From Tubiluchus corallicola (lineage: Eukaryota > Priapulida > Priapulimorpha > Priapulimorphida > Tubiluchidae): a stretch of 64,000 bases of DNA. Of this stretch, positions 37,410 to 51,067 are shown piece by piece; position 1 is the first letter of the stretch, and the number at the start of each line of letters is the position of its first letter. The notes below the pieces were generated by a model that was not told where the DNA came from, ran no database searches, and saw only the letters and a list, made by a program, of their open reading frames with translations. Both the position numbers and the translations under genes were made by a program. The stretch covers positions 494,001 to 558,000 of the forward strand of contig JAQGDQ010000045.1 of NCBI GenBank assembly GCA_030141605.1. Reading direction: 5' to 3'.

Positions 37410-40400
37410 ATGAAGAAAGAATACAGGAATTCGCAACCGCCAACGCCACCGTTAACGCCCACTAAAGATATGATGGCACCTCTAAGCATAAACCTGCCTA
37501 CTGAAAGAGGAGTCTTTCCCTACGCTGGTCAATTTAGTTCCTTAGAGGTCAATCCAGTTCACCCCATTTATACACCTGTCGCTATGTATCCTAGAATTTC
37601 GCACACAGGTTTCCCGATTCTGCCCGTTTCGGGCTGCCCATTTCCGTCGTTGCTTTATCCCTATTCCTGTAGGCCGTTACTGGATGTTAACCAACAGCAC
37701 TTGTCCACGGAAAATCAAATTTGTGATTATCGGGAGGGTTTTCCACTAATCAAGGTAAATTTGATCAAATGAAACTTGTAACACTCGCTGTACATTTTAG
37801 TTTATCACAACAGAAGCCACGCCCACAGCCTTATGTGACTACGCCCAATGTCGCAACAATAAAATCGTAGGATGTTTAATATTATGAATAAGTTTACCGC
37901 CCGTACGATAATATCAAAAATGCTTTGCTAAAACATTAAACTAGCATTTAGTTTTTATGAGTATGTTTTAATGATGTCAGTGACGTGTTTTTATTTCTGT
38001 CACGTGTAATATAATAAAATAGAATGGCCGTTACTTTGATATTTTGCATTACAGCCGAGATATAACAATAAGCGACTGCTTTTTACTATTATTTTAAATT
38101 ACAAGTACGTTAATGACAAGAATGATGATGATGGTATGATGATGACGATGATGATAAAGATGATGATGATGATGATGAGGTGGTGGTGAACGGTGGCGGT
38201 AGTGACGACGACGATGCAAGCGGAAACTACTGTGTAGAACAATGTGAGTACAAATACATTGCAGAGATTTTTATGTTACTATTGCAGTATGATGACTGCC
38301 ATCTACCTCGTCCAGTCGCACCTCCTTGCATGGCAGCTCTAACAGCCAACAATCCTCCAAAGAAATTTGATTTTGCCAATCTAGCTAAATCAGCAACTGA
38401 AGATAACGAAGCGATACAAGAGAATCCACCAATGGTAAATTATTAACTTATAGTTATTTGTTATTGTTTCATTTTGGTTCGTGCTAGTGCAACTAACTAG
38501 CAAAGATAATTATTAAACGCATTCTAAAGTGTTTCTGTGCAGGCTAAAATAGCAATTAATTAACTAACTAATTACTCATTTAACGGAACTGGCAGGCTGG
38601 CTGGTTGACTGACTGACTAATTGATTAATTAACTGACTTGTTGATTTGCTGATAGGTTTACTTGCCGGCTAACTGGTTGACTAACTGACTGATTGGGCGT
38701 CGGACTAAACTGACTGACCTTATCACGTGAATGATTGGTTCATTACATAGCAGCTTTGAACTACTTTTGCTCATTTTCTGTTTCTTCATAAAAAGAGCTC
38801 GAAATACAATAGAGTCGCTGAAACTTGGAAAAAATGTTTCAAATGGAAGTGTAGTTCTGAGTTTACACATGCTGCCACTATATTATACTATTTTCATCTT
38901 TTGCTTAGATGCTTGGATTTCAAGCTTGTACTTTTGGGAGTTTTCCTGGTGCCCAACAAGGCGCCAAAGCACCACGGCGGGTAGGAAACGCCAGAAAAGG
39001 CAAGAAGGAATTTATCTGCAAATACTGCCACCGACATTTCACAAAATCCTACAACCTGCTGATTCATGAGAGAACGCACACTGATGAGCGGCCATACTCC
39101 TGCGACATATGTCACAAGGCCTTTCGACGTCAAGATCATTTAAGAGATCACAGGTACACTAAGATTTCCTCAGAAAAATACGTTTTGTAATTTGATGCCG
39201 CATAAGGTATAATCAGTAAAACAATTCATTGCTTCTTCTCTTGGATGTTTCCCTCCTTATGAATTTTCTGTCATGCAGATCATCGTCTTCTCTTGTTTGC
39301 TAAAATAAAAACTTTTGCAAGAACCGTTTTATTTTTTACACTGTTGAATGGCAATTCTGTTCTTAGTTTATATTTTGTAAATTTTAAGTCGTGGGAAAAG
39401 CTAGCCTCTGCGTATTATTCACATTAAAAACCGCTTCTGTTCTTGCCTAATTGTATCATTAAAATATTGCTAGTCCCAGGAAATTTTTCAACATTGGACA
39501 TTTAAAATTCATTCTGTGAAAAGCAGTTTATTGCGGCAATTTGTATAATTTTGTGGGAAACAAGCTACACCAAAATTAAAACTGCTACCTGTAATATCAT
39601 TTTCTGGTACATTTTGTTTGGATGCATTACTAAATAGTTCTTATTTTTGTAGCTTGTTGACCATTATACGAACGAATTTATTACTATAGAACAAAAAACT
39701 CTTTAGTTACATAAAGCTAAAAAAAGTCTTGAAATTTATATCACCTACATGCTGCCTTATTGTGCACAGAGCTTGTATCAGAGGGAATGCTAACTTGATA
39801 GCTAAACGTCCACGAAGAGGTGCAGTCATTTTGACAGTAGATCGTTTGAAAAAAGTTTAGATAGCATTGTGTAAAACTGGAAAAAATAATTAGAGCATTC
39901 GTAGTGCACACTTCACTAATTAAACAGAACTGACAGAAGTATAAATTACTTTATCCTGTCAATAAGATTAATAATATCTTTAGTGACGTTTTGCCAGTTG
40001 GTGCATACATTTAAATTACTAAGAATTTTCTTTTCTAGTTACTCAATTCTGCCAAAGTGTAATGTAAATTAATATAACTTTGTAGGGAAAGGTTAAGGTT
40101 TACATACACATTTTAAAGCTATTTTATTTACCTTTTCGCAGGTATATTCACTCGAAAGAAAAGCCATTCAAATGCTTAGATTGTGGGAAGGGATTCTGCC
40201 AATCTCGCACGCTGGCTGTTCATCGCATTCTTCACATGGAGGAGTCACCTCACAAGTGCCCTACCTGTGGACGTAGTTTCAATCAGAGGAGCAATCTGAA
40301 GACTCACTTGCTCACCCACACTGACATCAAACCTTATAACTGTACTGATTGTGGTAAGGTAGGCAGTTTGTTTCTTAGAAACCAAAAACTGGCCTTTACT

Positions 40401-41282
40401 GCATTTTTCCATTCATCGGTATCCATCATTATAAGTCATCAATATCCTATAGTTACTATAAACTGGCAAAGTGCCTGCTAATTTTTTGCGAAAAGCATCA
40501 TTTCACAATAACGTATATTGCCAAGTAATAGACAATGTTATTAATAAAATTATTGTCTCTACATACCAGCCAAATGTCTGAAATGATGGATGGGCAGGCA
40601 GACATGCAGGCAGCTGGATAGCTGTGCACATACTGTTAAGATGTAACTTACTAAATATAAATATAAATGCAGATATTAAGTTTTCTTGATTTGTTTAAGA
40701 ATTTTCTGCTGTTTCATTAAGCTTGAACAGTTATTTGACTGCTGGAATGTTATTACTAACTTCTTTAGCTTTTACAGCTTTCCAAACTAGAATGTTTTTG
40801 GAGATTTTAGTTGATGTAAAAATGTTTCTTGTCCCAGGACTTGAACTCCGGTTTTTAATTGATAAGCCGTATTCTAAATATATATATACATCATCACCGA
40901 GTCATCACTTTGTATACTCTGTCGAATTTGCTGGTTTGGTATTAGGCTTACAGTTCAGTTTTTGATGGAGCATGTCAGAAATTTCGGCAATTAAATAATT
41001 GCAGTATAATATTTTTTCTCTATCATAACGATAATAAAATCTGCCAAGATAAATACCCAACAATACGACGTTTGCTTTTCTTTTATCAAGGTTTTTCGCA
41101 GAAACTGTGATCTTCGTCGTCACAGTTTAATACATAATTTGCAACTCAACACAGAAGAAAAAGTAGATGCCATTTTCTATACTTCTACACAGTTAGTGCA
41201 GCAATCCTGTTCAGAGCCTCCGTATTATATAATAGATGGCGCTATGGGATCATCCTGCGAAGAAGATAGCAGTAACTCTTAG
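37410..41282 (+). CDS. OSR: Odd-skipped / Osr-family zinc-finger transcription factor
   Basis: Five coding exons have consistent phases: 37408-37754 (ATG at 37410), 38288-38434, 38909-39153, 40142-40358 and 41091-41282. They give 381 residues. The N-terminal exon is Pro-rich ([11 protein letters not shown]). Exon 2 holds the family motif [13 protein letters not shown]. Five C2H2 fingers lie at about 199-221, 227-249, 255-277, 283-305 and 311-333. Finger 1 is [20 protein letters not shown] and finger 5 carries [12 protein letters not shown] 48-residue tail ends EEDSSNS. Odd/Osr proteins are sequence-specific nuclear regulators of segment, gut, limb and kidney-type development in animals. Two introns fall between finger-coding parts, after HLRDHR and after CTDCGK. 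The ATG comes two bases after an acceptor, so at least one upstream exon exists. Intron 4 (39154-40141) carries dispersed repeat copy A. Confidence 0.95.
38116..38215. repeat. (GAT)n microsatellite in Osr intron
   Basis: Imperfect GAT/GAC run between coding exons 1 and 2. Confidence 0.8.
38590..38720. repeat. Degenerate (CTGA)n tract
   Basis: Irregular CTGA, CTGG and TTGA units in an Osr intron. Confidence 0.6.
39721..40040. repeat. Dispersed repeat, copy A
   Basis: Shares TCTTGAAAT, CTTATTGTGCACAGA, the TAAATTACTTTAT stretch and a TTTTCTTTTCTAGTTAC end with copies at 49918-50410 and 54401-55404. Located in an Osr intron. Family unknown, no coding capacity. Confidence 0.65.
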
Positions 41283-45239
<3,957 letters not shown>

Positions 45240-45650
45240 AGATGCATAATCGTAACACTATCTTGAGATGAAGTGAATAGCTGTCTCGTCAGGGCATTTC
45301 CTTCTCTGCCAAAATAAACTGACCAGGGTTCGACACTTATACTGAGGGTTTCATTTGCTGATTCTAGCTGTTTACCTCGTAGAGGGAGAATGTATATACA
45401 CCTGAACGTGATTAATATACCTATGCCGGTTCACTGGCTGATTTTAGAGGGTTTAGATAGATTCCAGTCTCGCCATCAACATCGACGTTAAGTAGGCCCT
45501 GTTGGATTCCGGCTTTTAGTATGTCGCATTGTGCAAGTAAAATTACATTTTTAATCGTCGACTTATTCACATGTTTAGTTGTGAAACAATTTTTAATGTT
45601 TAGGCTGAAAAACATCTACTAAAGGCTTTGTCGTGTTATTACGATCCATG
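45240..45650 (-). pseudogene. Coding-like segment with a frameshift, family unknown
   Basis: The minus strand has an open frame 45615-45421 (including ILLAQCDILKAGIQQGLL and NVDVDGETGIYLNP). A second open frame overlaps its stop and continues to about 45237 (including LESANETLSISVEPWSVYFG and TRQLFTSSQDSV). The composition of both looks protein-like, and one frameshift would link them into about 120 residues. It could be a decayed transposon gene, a retrocopy or an unrecognised exon pair. Confidence 0.25.
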
Positions 45651-46636
45651 GTATTAGCTTAATATTACACTTTATATATTTTCTTTCAGTATAAATTTCA
45701 CTTTATGATTCTAGTAGGTATACTGCTAGCATTTTAAATCAATTTTATCTGTTGCGAATCAGCTTAATCCTGCTGGACAAACGAAACAAACTGAATTGTA
45801 AAGTAAAGTCAAAGGGTAGGAAATAAAAGGGAATTTTAAAGGTAGGTCCAAAAGCTTTCCACCTAAAGTTATATTGCTTAGCTCATCCCTGCCTGTTTGA
45901 AAGACTTATGTAACTGGAAAAAAGAAATTTCTTAATTATTTAAAATGTTCGTGCCAACTGAGACGACGTCACTGGCTCACTATTACCTGTGTAAACCAAA
46001 AACGTTACAGTTTACCAAAAACATTTTATTAATCTTATTGACAATATAAAGTAATTTATACTTTTGCATAGTTAGTGAAGTATGCAGTACGAAGTGTGCT
46101 CTGGTTATTTTTTCTAACTTTGCGCAATGTTATTTAAACTTGCTTAAATTTCTTATTTACCAACTGATCGAAAATGGTTAAAATGACTGTGCGTAACCCC
46201 CACCCCCACCCCCGCCCCACTATTACCTAACTGTTACGCCGCAGTATAAGTTTTTTGCAGTGGTACTGTTTATTCAAGGTCAGTGCGCAGAAAGCTAGTA
46301 TGTAGATGATACAAGATTCAAGACGATTTTTTTAGCTTATGTAAAATTTCTGTTTTCTTGTCCTTCAAAATGCAATCTTAGCGTTAAACGTATAAAACTA
46401 CAATACCTCACATTTACATTACATGAAGTTTGGACTTGTGAACCCGGCCAGCCACTACATGGTTTATGATGTACTTAGTAAACAATATGCGAGTGGAACG
46501 ATCGAATTTTAATCCGCTAAAATGGATAGTAGACATAAGGCGCTCCTAAAATAGTACCAAAAAAACGAGTTTAAAATGATACTTCAACTGCGATGATGCT
46601 GTAGAAATTATCTTAAACATTATTGTAGTTTTTAGA
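45651..46636. other. Intergenic, upstream of MGAT3-like gene
   Basis: AT-rich with a C-rich patch at 46197-46216. No promoter motif stands out. Confidence 0.5.
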
Positions 46637-48016
46637 ATGGAACTTAAAAGGAAGTGCATATATGGAGTGTTTGGTATTGTCTTGTTGCAAATAGGATGTG
46701 TTTTAATGTTCACGTGGTTTAGAAGCGAGACACTTTCTGCGCAGTACAATGTGGGTGAATCACAACAATACAAACTGATTGTGAAAAAGTTGAAAAACAT
46801 TAAGGCGTTGTACACGAGTAAAATTTCAGCAAATCGCGCTGCCACAAATGAGTCTAAAAAATCTCGGCACAAATTTAAACATTATGATCCATTGAAACCA
46901 CCAGTCTTTATAATGCCAAATTCTGCAAAAATTAATACTTCAAGAAATGTTTGCCACAAGGATGGAACTGCAATGTTACTACAGAATAATTCATGTGTAT
47001 GCAAGCCAGACTGGTATGGGCCTCTGTGTGATATTCCTGATGTCGTATACTATTCAGATTTGAACAGTCGTGACCCTCATAAGATGCTGACTAGGCGTGA
47101 CATACCAAGGCGAATATTGAATGCGATAAACGTGAACCACGAAACAGATTTCTTGGAGATTCGTATTCATGAGCTATGGGACCTTATAGATGTTTTTATT
47201 ATATGTGAATCGAATTACACAGCATTCGGCAGTCCAAAAGATCTCTCAGTGTTATCTTTATTGAAAGACGGTTTTTTAAGTGAATATCAAGACAAAATTG
47301 TCTATGTATTTCTCGATCATTTTCCACCTGGTGGTAAAGAGGATGGTTGGATTGCTCAAAGATATCTAAGGACGTTTTTGGGTAGACAATCTTTTAAACA
47401 AATAAAGGGAATCCGGCCAGATGATATGTTTATTTTAAGTGACGCTGACGAAATTCCACAAACAAAGACAATTTGGTTCCTCAAAAATTATGATGGCTAC
47501 CCGGAACCAATCGGTTTTTGGCTACGGTGGTCATACTATGGTTTTTTCTGGTCTGGACCGCTATCCAACGGACTTCCTCATCATACGTCTATCCCCGGCG
47601 CAGTCACAACGAGCTTTTTTCATCAAGCTTATGGTAATGATTTTGCAAGAATGAGAGAGAAAACTCTGGACATTATCAATGAGACTACTTACCAGACGCA
47701 CAACGTACAGTTGTGGTATATTGGCTTACCTCAAGGACCGTTTGCCGGTTGGCATTGTTCTTGGTGCTTTACTCCTGAAGGCATTAGGATCAAACTCATA
47801 TCTGCACAGAATGGAGATTATCCTCGTTGGGGAAGTATCCCCGAAAAAACTGATTTAGCGTACATCAGGACGCTAATTCGGGATGGACGATATTTTGATG
47901 GTTTAAAAAAGTTTTCTTTTCAAACAACGGCAGAAGCTGATTTGTTTTATGCTCCCGATTACGTATTAAAAAACAAAGAAAAATTTTCATATTTATTAAA
48001 AAATCCGTATCAGTAA
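46637..48016 (+). CDS. MGAT3: Beta-1,4-mannosyl-glycoprotein N-acetylglucosaminyltransferase (GT17, GnT-III-like)
   Basis: Intronless 459-residue ORF. GnT-III adds the bisecting GlcNAc to the core beta-mannose of N-glycans in the Golgi, using UDP-GlcNAc. Residues 1-7 are a short basic cytosolic tail and about 8-28 a signal-anchor (YGVFGIVLLQIGCVLMFTWF), giving type II topology. A stem follows to about 104. A Cys-rich EGF-like element lies at about 106-131 (NNSCVCKPDWYGPLC), then the GT17 domain to the end. Key landmarks are the metal-site motif ILSDADEIP (Asp269, Asp271), FWLRWSYYGFFW, and WHCSWCF at 372-378. N-glycan sequons (NYT, NET) are present. An intronless coding region matches vertebrate MGAT3. 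GT17 membership is firm; bisecting activity in this animal is inferred. A broken paralogue lies 1.3 kb downstream. Confidence 0.93.
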   Translation: MELKRKCIYGVFGIVLLQIGCVLMFTWFRSETLSAQYNVGESQQYKLIVKKLKNIKALYTSKISANRAATNESKKSRHKFKHYDPLKPPVFIMPNSAKINTSRNVCHKDGTAMLLQNNSCVCKPDWYGPLCDIPDVVYYSDLNSRDPHKMLTRRDIPRRILNAINVNHETDFLEIRIHELWDLIDVFIICESNYTAFGSPKDLSVLSLLKDGFLSEYQDKIVYVFLDHFPPGGKEDGWIAQRYLRTFLGRQSFKQIKGIRPDDMFILSDADEIPQTKTIWFLKNYDGYPEPIGFWLRWSYYGFFWSGPLSNGLPHHTSIPGAVTTSFFHQAYGNDFARMREKTLDIINETTYQTHNVQLWYIGLPQGPFAGWHCSWCFTPEGIRIKLISAQNGDYPRWGSIPEKTDLAYIRTLIRDGRYFDGLKKFSFQTTAEADLFYAPDYVLKNKEKFSYLLKNPYQ

Positions 48017-48276
48017 CAATCGGTTGCACAAGCTTTGTTTTTTGGCGTTATTATAATAGCCTTTTAATGTTTTTTGTGTTATTTTAATTTTAGTGGTGAT
48101 AAAAAGAAACATTTGCAAAGAACGTGTGTTTTTATTTCTCGCATTGAACACAAAAACATAGGTCTGGATTTTGTACGATGTAAATATTGTACTTGGTCTA
48201 TGTTTGCAATTGTAAACAACGCACTGCAAAGACTCACTTCGTTCTCTCCAATTCCATATACATCACTGTAAATTAG

Positions 48277-48347
48277 CAGGGTTGCCGTGGATATGGAATT
48301 TATATATCCATTGATTTCTATATCCATATCTATGTCCGGCAACACTG
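48277..48347. mobile_element. 71-bp hAT-like micro-MITE
   Basis: Ends are CAGGGTTGCCG and, inverted, CAGTGTTGCCGG, with the rest nearly self-complementary (GGATATGG with CCATATC). It is flanked by TAAATTAG (48269-48276) and TAAATTGG (48348-48355), an 8-bp target duplication with one mismatch. It lies in the probable 3' UTR of the MGAT3-like gene. Confidence 0.7.
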
Positions 48348-48355
48348 TAAATTGG

Positions 48356-48361
48356 AATAAA
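48356..48361 (+). terminator. Likely poly(A) signal of the MGAT3-like gene
   Basis: AATAAA 340 nt after the stop codon, directly after the micro-MITE's right flank. Confidence 0.5.
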
Positions 48362-49303
48362 ATATTGAACTTGTTTATAAACGATTGCATCTCATGAATT
48401 ATGGTAAAACATTGGTTTACCATGTTCAAAAATTCTGGCATTTAATTATGATCATTTATTTTCGATTGACAGAATGGATACATCAATATGATCGCTATAT
48501 AAAAAGGTTAGCTGATCAATAAATGAAAAATTAATAAGTGACTACAGGTTGTAATAAAAAAATTTATCAAGAAACATATTTATGATGCAACATTAATAAA
48601 AAGTTACAATGAAAGTGCCTTTGCTATGATGACGACGACGACGACGATGATGATGAAGATGATGATGAGATGATGATGAGATTGTCAATGGTGATGATTA
48701 AATTCAAAAAGTCAGTATGAAGCAGGCGAATTTTGGCAGAAGACCTGGTTGTTTTCGAGGGTAATAAAATACTTAATTAAGGTGCCTACCTATATGAAAA
48801 ATAATTGCATCGTTTCTCCATTTACAAGGCAATTTAACTATACTTACCTGTTAAAATGGTCCAGTGAATCCTGGCCTAATTTTCTTGGTTGGTCGATCTC
48901 AAAGGTGATAGACGTCTTTCGTACTGTGAAATTTTATTAATTTTAATGTTGAAAGAGGCAAGTTTAAATTAAATTAGGTTATTATATTAACATAATTACA
49001 TAAACTTAATTTAGGGATTCGAAATCATAATTTCGGTTTATCAAAGTTCTTGCTCATAAACGTATAAAAACTAGTTAACAAGCCTATTCTAATAGGTCCA
49101 GGCAGTGAAAATGTTATTTTATTTACAGATAGAAAGTGACTTGGTGAATTGTTTACTTTGTTACTCGGTTACTTAGTTAATTGGCAGGTCAGTTGGTTTG
49201 TTTGCCAGTTCATATGGATATCCAATAAAGCCGATTAAATCATATGACGTTTATGGAATTTTTTTACGAAAAACAGAAACGTGCTACGAAAAGGGCAGAG
49301 AAA
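48362..49303. other. Intergenic between MGAT3-like gene and its pseudogene
   Basis: Contains a (GAT/GAC)n microsatellite at 48626-48690. No gene recognised. Confidence 0.5.
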
Positions 49304-49879
49304 AGAAATTGCAGAATAATTCTTGCAGTTGGAAGCCTGAGGCTGCTGATATCTTTATTTTATATGATGCTGATGAAATACCCCAAGAAAAAGCGGCGTG
49401 ATTCCTCAAAAATTATAAAAGCTAACCAGAACAGATCAGATTTTGGTTACAGTGGTCATACAGTTTTGACTGGGCCACAACAGAAAGGTTAGCGCAGTTA
49501 CTATTGTTTTTTAGACGATGCTTATGATAACAACTTCATTCTCCTGAGAAGTACAACCGTGGAAAATATCCGAAAAGTGTATAAAGGGCAAAAGGTACAA
49601 TTGTGGTATATTGGTTTCCTTATGAACCATTTTCAAGCTGGTACTGCTCCTGGTGCTTTTCACCTGAAGATATTAGGACTAAACTCATATCCGCACAAAA
49701 TGGCGGTTTTTCTTGGTAGCTGCTATCCAACTAAAACAAACGTGTCTTGTATCGGCACCCTACTTCGGGATGGACGGTACTCTAATGATGCTAAAAAATT
49801 CATTTTGGTCGTCTAAATAGTTTTTTGTATCGAAATAACGAGAAGTGTTTGTACTTGTTGAAAAATCCTTATCTGTAAG
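49304..49879 (+). pseudogene. Broken tandem copy of the MGAT3-like gene
   Basis: The translation follows the C-terminal half of the upstream gene. LQNNSC.WKPE comes first, then IFILYDADEIPQ, FLKNYKS, FWLQWSY, QLWYIG, SSWYCSWCFSPEDIRTKLIS with AQNG following, and finally CLYLLKNPYL before a stop. About 140 residues between the EGF-like element and the DAD motif are deleted. In-frame stops follow QEKAA and NYKS, and frameshifts are needed after SY and elsewhere. The N-terminal tail and membrane anchor are not visible. It is non-functional. Confidence 0.85.
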
Positions 49880-49917
49880 CAATCCTAATCAGTAAGGAAA
49901 TCCCTCACTTATATGAA

Positions 49918-50410
49918 GCTAAAAAATTCGTCTTGAAATTTTGTATCGCCTATAAGCCGCACATAACATTTATTAGCAGCAACGCTGTATAAATCTTGAA
50001 ATTTAAACTCCCGCAATAGCCGTCAGGCACAGCCATTTTGACAATCGTTTGCAACAAGTTTGGATAATAATGTGTAAAGTTTGAAAAAATAATCAGTGCA
50101 TTCATAGCTCGCTCTTCTACAAAAGCGTATTAGGGCTATGATATCCTGTTACAAAAAATTTGGTTATAACCATATTTATTCATACTTGAATGGCAAAGAA
50201 TCTGGTTATATCCAGATTTTGGATATCATGGCCCTCATACGCTTTCTTGCACTTCACTAACTAAGATACAGTATAAATTACGTTATATTGTCAAAAGATT
50301 AATAATGTGTTTTTGGCGAGTCAGTTGGTGCTCACTGGAAAGGTGAGTCAAAGATGGTTTAGCAGACGGCGCGAACATTTTAAATTATTAACATTTTTCT
50401 TTTCTAGTTA
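49918..50410. repeat. Dispersed repeat, copy B
   Basis: Matches copy A and copy C in order (AAATTCGTCTTGAAATTTTG, TTAGCAGCAACGCTGT, AAATTTAAACTCCCG, TTCTTTTCTAGTTA). It keeps the uninterrupted AAATTTAAACTCCCG site where copy C carries a MITE. It has its own hairpin insertion at 50121-50246. Confidence 0.75.
50121..50246. mobile_element. Hairpin insertion of about 125 bp inside repeat copy B
   Basis: Left arm AAAGCGTATTAGGGCTATGA and right arm inverted AAAGCGTATGAGGGCCATGA, closing through ATATCC. Copies A and C lack it at the matching place. No clear target duplication. Confidence 0.6.
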
Positions 50411-51067
50411 AATAAATACACAATTGATTGGGCATACTTCAAAATTACCTTTTCTTGCCCTTTAAACTTAGGCAATAATCACTTGCTTACATAGCTTTCG
50501 TAATTCGGAGCAGCAGTTCAAACAATTAAACTTGTCCAATAATAATTATAGTATTAATTTTTGAAACAAATATAGTTTTTCATTACTATTTTTAAGTTAT
50601 TATAATACATGTGTAACTCCGTGAATCCCATGTGGATTCATTCATTCAACAACATTTTTATAGAGATGCACATTGTTCAGTCCTATGGAAAAAATGCATT
50701 TCGTAATTGATTATAATAATTATACAGCAACAAATACAATAGACTGGTGTTTCAAGTTATTCTTAATTACGTTGTTACGTTATTATGTCACGCTGGTTTG
50801 TATAAATTAGACCTGTTTATATTTACATCTACGTGACCCATCAGAAGAATTCTGGGCCATCTGACAGAAGAATTGTCAATGAATTGACAATATCTGAGAC
50901 TAAATACCCTCAGTACTTCTGTCAAAAACAGTAAACATACAGTCCAATAACCATCTGTTTCTTCACATGCATAGTGTCTTCTATGTAAGCAAAAACCCAG
51001 ATATCTTAGCTCGCCCTCAGCACGATTTCTGATTGTGAACAATTGGGTAGTTGAGCTCCGTTAAGCC
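50411..51067. other. Intergenic, upstream of protease
   Basis: Nothing recognised. Confidence 0.5.

Noticed and set aside
38180-38248. Gly/Asp-rich stretch ending at a GTGAGT donor as an extra Osr exon
   Set aside because: No acceptor; it reads out of the GAT microsatellite, and flanking exons already join in phase without it.
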